NCBI GenBank assembly: GCA_907165065.1
Contig: OU015530.1
Location: 48,531,465-48,595,464, forward strand
Reading direction: 5' to 3'
DNA length: 64,000 nt
From: Caprimulgus europaeus
Taxonomy: Eukaryota > Chordata > Aves > Caprimulgiformes > Caprimulgidae
The notes under the pieces were generated by a model. That model saw only the letters and a list, made by a program, of their open reading frames with translations, made no database searches and had not been told where the DNA came from. A program made the position numbers and the translations under genes. The first letter of the stretch is position 1. Each line of letters starts with the position of its first letter. Below are positions 61,252 through 64,000 of this stretch, in pieces.

Positions 61252-64000
61252 GTCAGAACCACCTTTTTCTTTTTTCTCTACATGCAATTAAGAGTTTCTA
61301 GAAAGAGAGCTACTTCAGCACACCTCCTGGTCCCTGAAAATCTTTGTTATCCTCATAAATAATTTATGCTGACTCCTAACAGAGAGCAGACATTTTTTGT
61401 TAGTTAATTAATGAATTTTTCCATTGATAGAACTGAAGCATCTGACATAACAATTGCAAAGACTAACAAAATTCTGTGCTTTTACTGCATTCAGAGTTTC
61501 ATAATTGTTTCAGGTGGTGCAGCCAACCGGCTCCTAAGAAATGAGTCCCGTTGGGCCTCTTAGCTTCACGGGGGTGTTTCTCCTGGGTTGGCAACTGTTA
61601 GTCAGTGGGGAGGCCGTGAGGGGATTTTGTTGTAATTCTTAATGCTGCAGCACTACGCTGCAGGACAGTGATTATTGACTTTAGTCGTTGTGAGCAGCCA
61701 CATTCTGTAACTGTGGGCATTTTCTAGTTCTGTCTGTAGTGTTAGATACATATACAAAAAGCGAGAACTAAAGTTTACCACTAGTGGTATTAAGGAAATG
61801 TCAGAAATCTTCTAGTTGGAAGGAAACTTGCTATTTTCTGTGTAATTTTAGAAAATACCCATGCACATATATATCAGTTTTCCAGTAGTCTGATCAAAAG
61901 CCTAGTGGGTAGTATATTTACAAAATTTTAACAAAACAAAAAGTTTTCTATTAAGCCTGGAAAAAATTGACACTTAATTGACAACGTACACCAGCCCTGG
62001 TACCTTAAAAAAATAATTATCAAAATAGGCCTTCTTTTTCCCTTTTTTGTTTTTGGGGTTTTTTTTATTATTTTTGGGGGGGTTTATTTTGCTCTTTTTC
62101 TTTCATCCTTCTTAAAAGCTTAACAGAGAATTTGTGCCCCTTAGGTGACTACCAGCTTTGGCTATATGAAAGTGACTGGCTCAGCTTGCAGGGTGTAGAC
62201 CTCAGGGCACTGCAGGCCCAAATTATCCTTTAGATAGTTAAGTCAGATACAAATACAGATATTTTCTTATAGCACATGGAGTTTGGCAGGCAGAAGAAAG
62301 GAACTGCAAGATACTTGACTTTCTCACCATTTCTTTATTCCTTTTGCACACATTACCAACAATAATGCTTGTGTTTGATCTATCCTTTGGGATACTACTG
62401 TCTGCATCACCAAGCCATAGAAAACTTGGTCTCCCTGGCCCAGCAGCTGTGGTGCTGTGTAGACACAGTCCATGCTGATACTCAGCCCAGCAAAAAAAAG
62501 GCCTTTTTTTTTAGAACAGTGTTACTGGTTTTTGAGCTTACACTCTTGGCATTGCACTTCTGAGAGGAGACTTACTTGAGAAGTTGAATGATTTATGTTG
62601 TAAAAAAGAAATGAGAAGTGGAGCATTTCTTTACTAAAAGCAGAGCAAACGCTGTGACCAGGACAGATCCCATCCAGCCTAAAGTGGTCTCCGGGGCTCC
62701 TTCTGCAGTCACGGGGAAGGCACACACACACCAGTGCATCGCAGCTGTCTCAGACATGCATCAGCGTGGGATGAACTGACTTTTAAGAGACCTTTCTTTC
62801 TGTATTGATGAGGCAGGAAACTTACATGACTCACTTTGGAAATCAAATGTTTATTTTTTTAATAGACACGGTAAGCTGAGACTTATTTAAGCACAGTGTT
62901 TGCTCTTATCTCGGAGCTCTGAAATAGCTGAAGTTAAGTTGAACACAATGTAGACAGATGCATGTAAGCATCATTCAAGTGCAGGAGAAAGAGCTAATGA
63001 ATCATTAGAAATAAAGTTGTAGCTATAAAGGGGAAAGAAAAAAGCAAATGTAGATTAATTCCTTATTTGGAATTATTTTTTCTGAGAGGAGAAAGACATT
63101 TATAGAATATTCATTGGAAGGGAAGTATATAGAAACAAATATACTTAGAAAGAGAACATAACATTCACAGTTAGTTAATAAAAATTATCAACAATAAAAA
63201 TAAATTTGTATATATTTATATAGAGGAAATCAGATTTGCTGTTCATAAAAGCTGCATAAACCATTGGTATGCTATTTCCCTGCCGTAGTGTGTCATTGAG
63301 AAGTAGGCGTCGTTATCTAGATCAGACTTTGCAGTGTATTAATTTCTATTTAGTGACTAATTCTACAGAACATGAAAGATGATCTTTAGAGCTCGCTTCT
63401 CAGATAGTGATAGTGTAGATTTTAATTTGATGGATTAAAGCTGTGCCTCATTTACTCAATCCTGTGGAATTTAGAATTAGATTCATGGGTCATAAATTAG
63501 GGGAGAAAACAATTTTATTTTACATAGTCTCTTCACACTTTCTGTTTTTAACCATTTTAGTGGAACTAAATGTCATTGTTGCTTAACAGTAACTGAAAGA
63601 TTGCTGTAAGTAGCTGTGGGACCGTGTAGTAACAACCCACCAAGTCTTTGCAGGTCAGCCAGTCCCTCAATAATATGAAAACATTACACTGTACACTTAA
63701 CATGAGAACTTTTTTTTCATATTTTCTATTTTAGAAGATAAGTTTCTGGAGTTTGAAAAAGGCCGAACAATTTATTTATTTTTTTCTTGGCATGATAGCA
63801 TAACACTCTCTGGTTGCTGCAAAAAGCAGCTGAGTTTCGTCTCTTTGAGATTTTTCAAATCCTATTCACATCTATAAAAAATAATAATCTGTTTGAATAC
63901 AACTATTTCAAACTCATGCAGTAATTATGTGCTTGCACACTTGACAGCTTGTGAAAATGTCATTATTTGACAGGAGTTTAGATCAAAATACTTGTGCTAT
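61252..64000 (+). other. DIP2C: Intron, 3' part of window
   Basis: AT-rich with a T/G homopolymer patch at about 62036-62090 (GGGG and GGGGGGG between T runs). No gene, repeat family or further exon was recognised. Confidence 0.7.

Noticed and set aside
61252-64000. Next DIP2C exon (VRLVERGSPHSLPL)
   Set aside because: No matching open sequence with splice sites seen; it must be beyond the window.
1-64000. tRNA, rRNA, snoRNA or CRISPR structures
   Set aside because: No cloverleaf-compatible box A/B pair, no convincing C/D or H/ACA layout and no regularly spaced repeats were found by eye.

Overview
The window is vertebrate nuclear DNA, almost certainly from a bird. It is AT-rich and intron-dominated. 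Five CR1 LINE fragments carry the typical 3' end (TCATAGAAT-type tails, 'TCCAACCC'-type bodies), and there is one LTR of a common avian endogenous retrovirus type. No bacterial-style operon, CRISPR array, tRNA or rRNA gene was seen. The species cannot be fixed from the sequence alone.

One protein-coding gene accounts for all the convincing coding sequence: the middle of DIP2C (disco-interacting protein 2 homolog C), plus strand. I reconstructed 22 constitutive exons from 5857 to 61251. Each has GT/AG borders and every junction keeps the frame, giving 2726 coding bases or about 908 codons. By comparison with the vertebrate protein as I recall it (about 1550 residues) this is roughly residues 410 to 1315. 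The N-terminal DMAP1-binding part lies upstream of the window and the last ~240 residues lie downstream. The paralogue call rests on stretches such as MNMMHVISIPYSLMKVNPLS, which differ in DIP2B as I remember it.

Exons at 5857-26727 encode the rest of a first adenylate-forming (ANL/FAAL-like) domain. The exon at 28973-29082 is a linker, and 29868-61251 encodes most of a second ANL domain. The first domain has lost the P-loop pattern, the A7 aspartate and the A10 lysine. The second keeps a partly recognisable but altered P-loop. This suits a lipid- or acyl-binding/scaffold role better than classical adenylation, at least for domain 1.

Region by region: 1-5856 is intron with a simple repeat and two adjacent antisense CR1 copies. 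5857-22067 holds 11 exons with a sense CR1, an antisense CR1 and a short LTR-like remnant beside one acceptor. 22068-41433 holds eight exons and one CR1 placed 35 bp after a donor. 41434-50509 is a 9.1 kb intron with unexplained antisense open stretches. 50510-51831 holds two exons. 51832-61189 contains a perfect 17-bp inverted repeat, a solo LTR and a very good candidate for a 30-nt in-frame microexon (59460-59489) that would add ten residues just after the A5-like motif of domain 2. 61252-64000 is intron, apparently without genes.

The most interesting points are the candidate microexon, the systematic loss of adenylation motifs in domain 1, the inverted repeat, the LTR pieces near splice sites, and a cluster of unassigned minus-strand open frames at 60185-61078.
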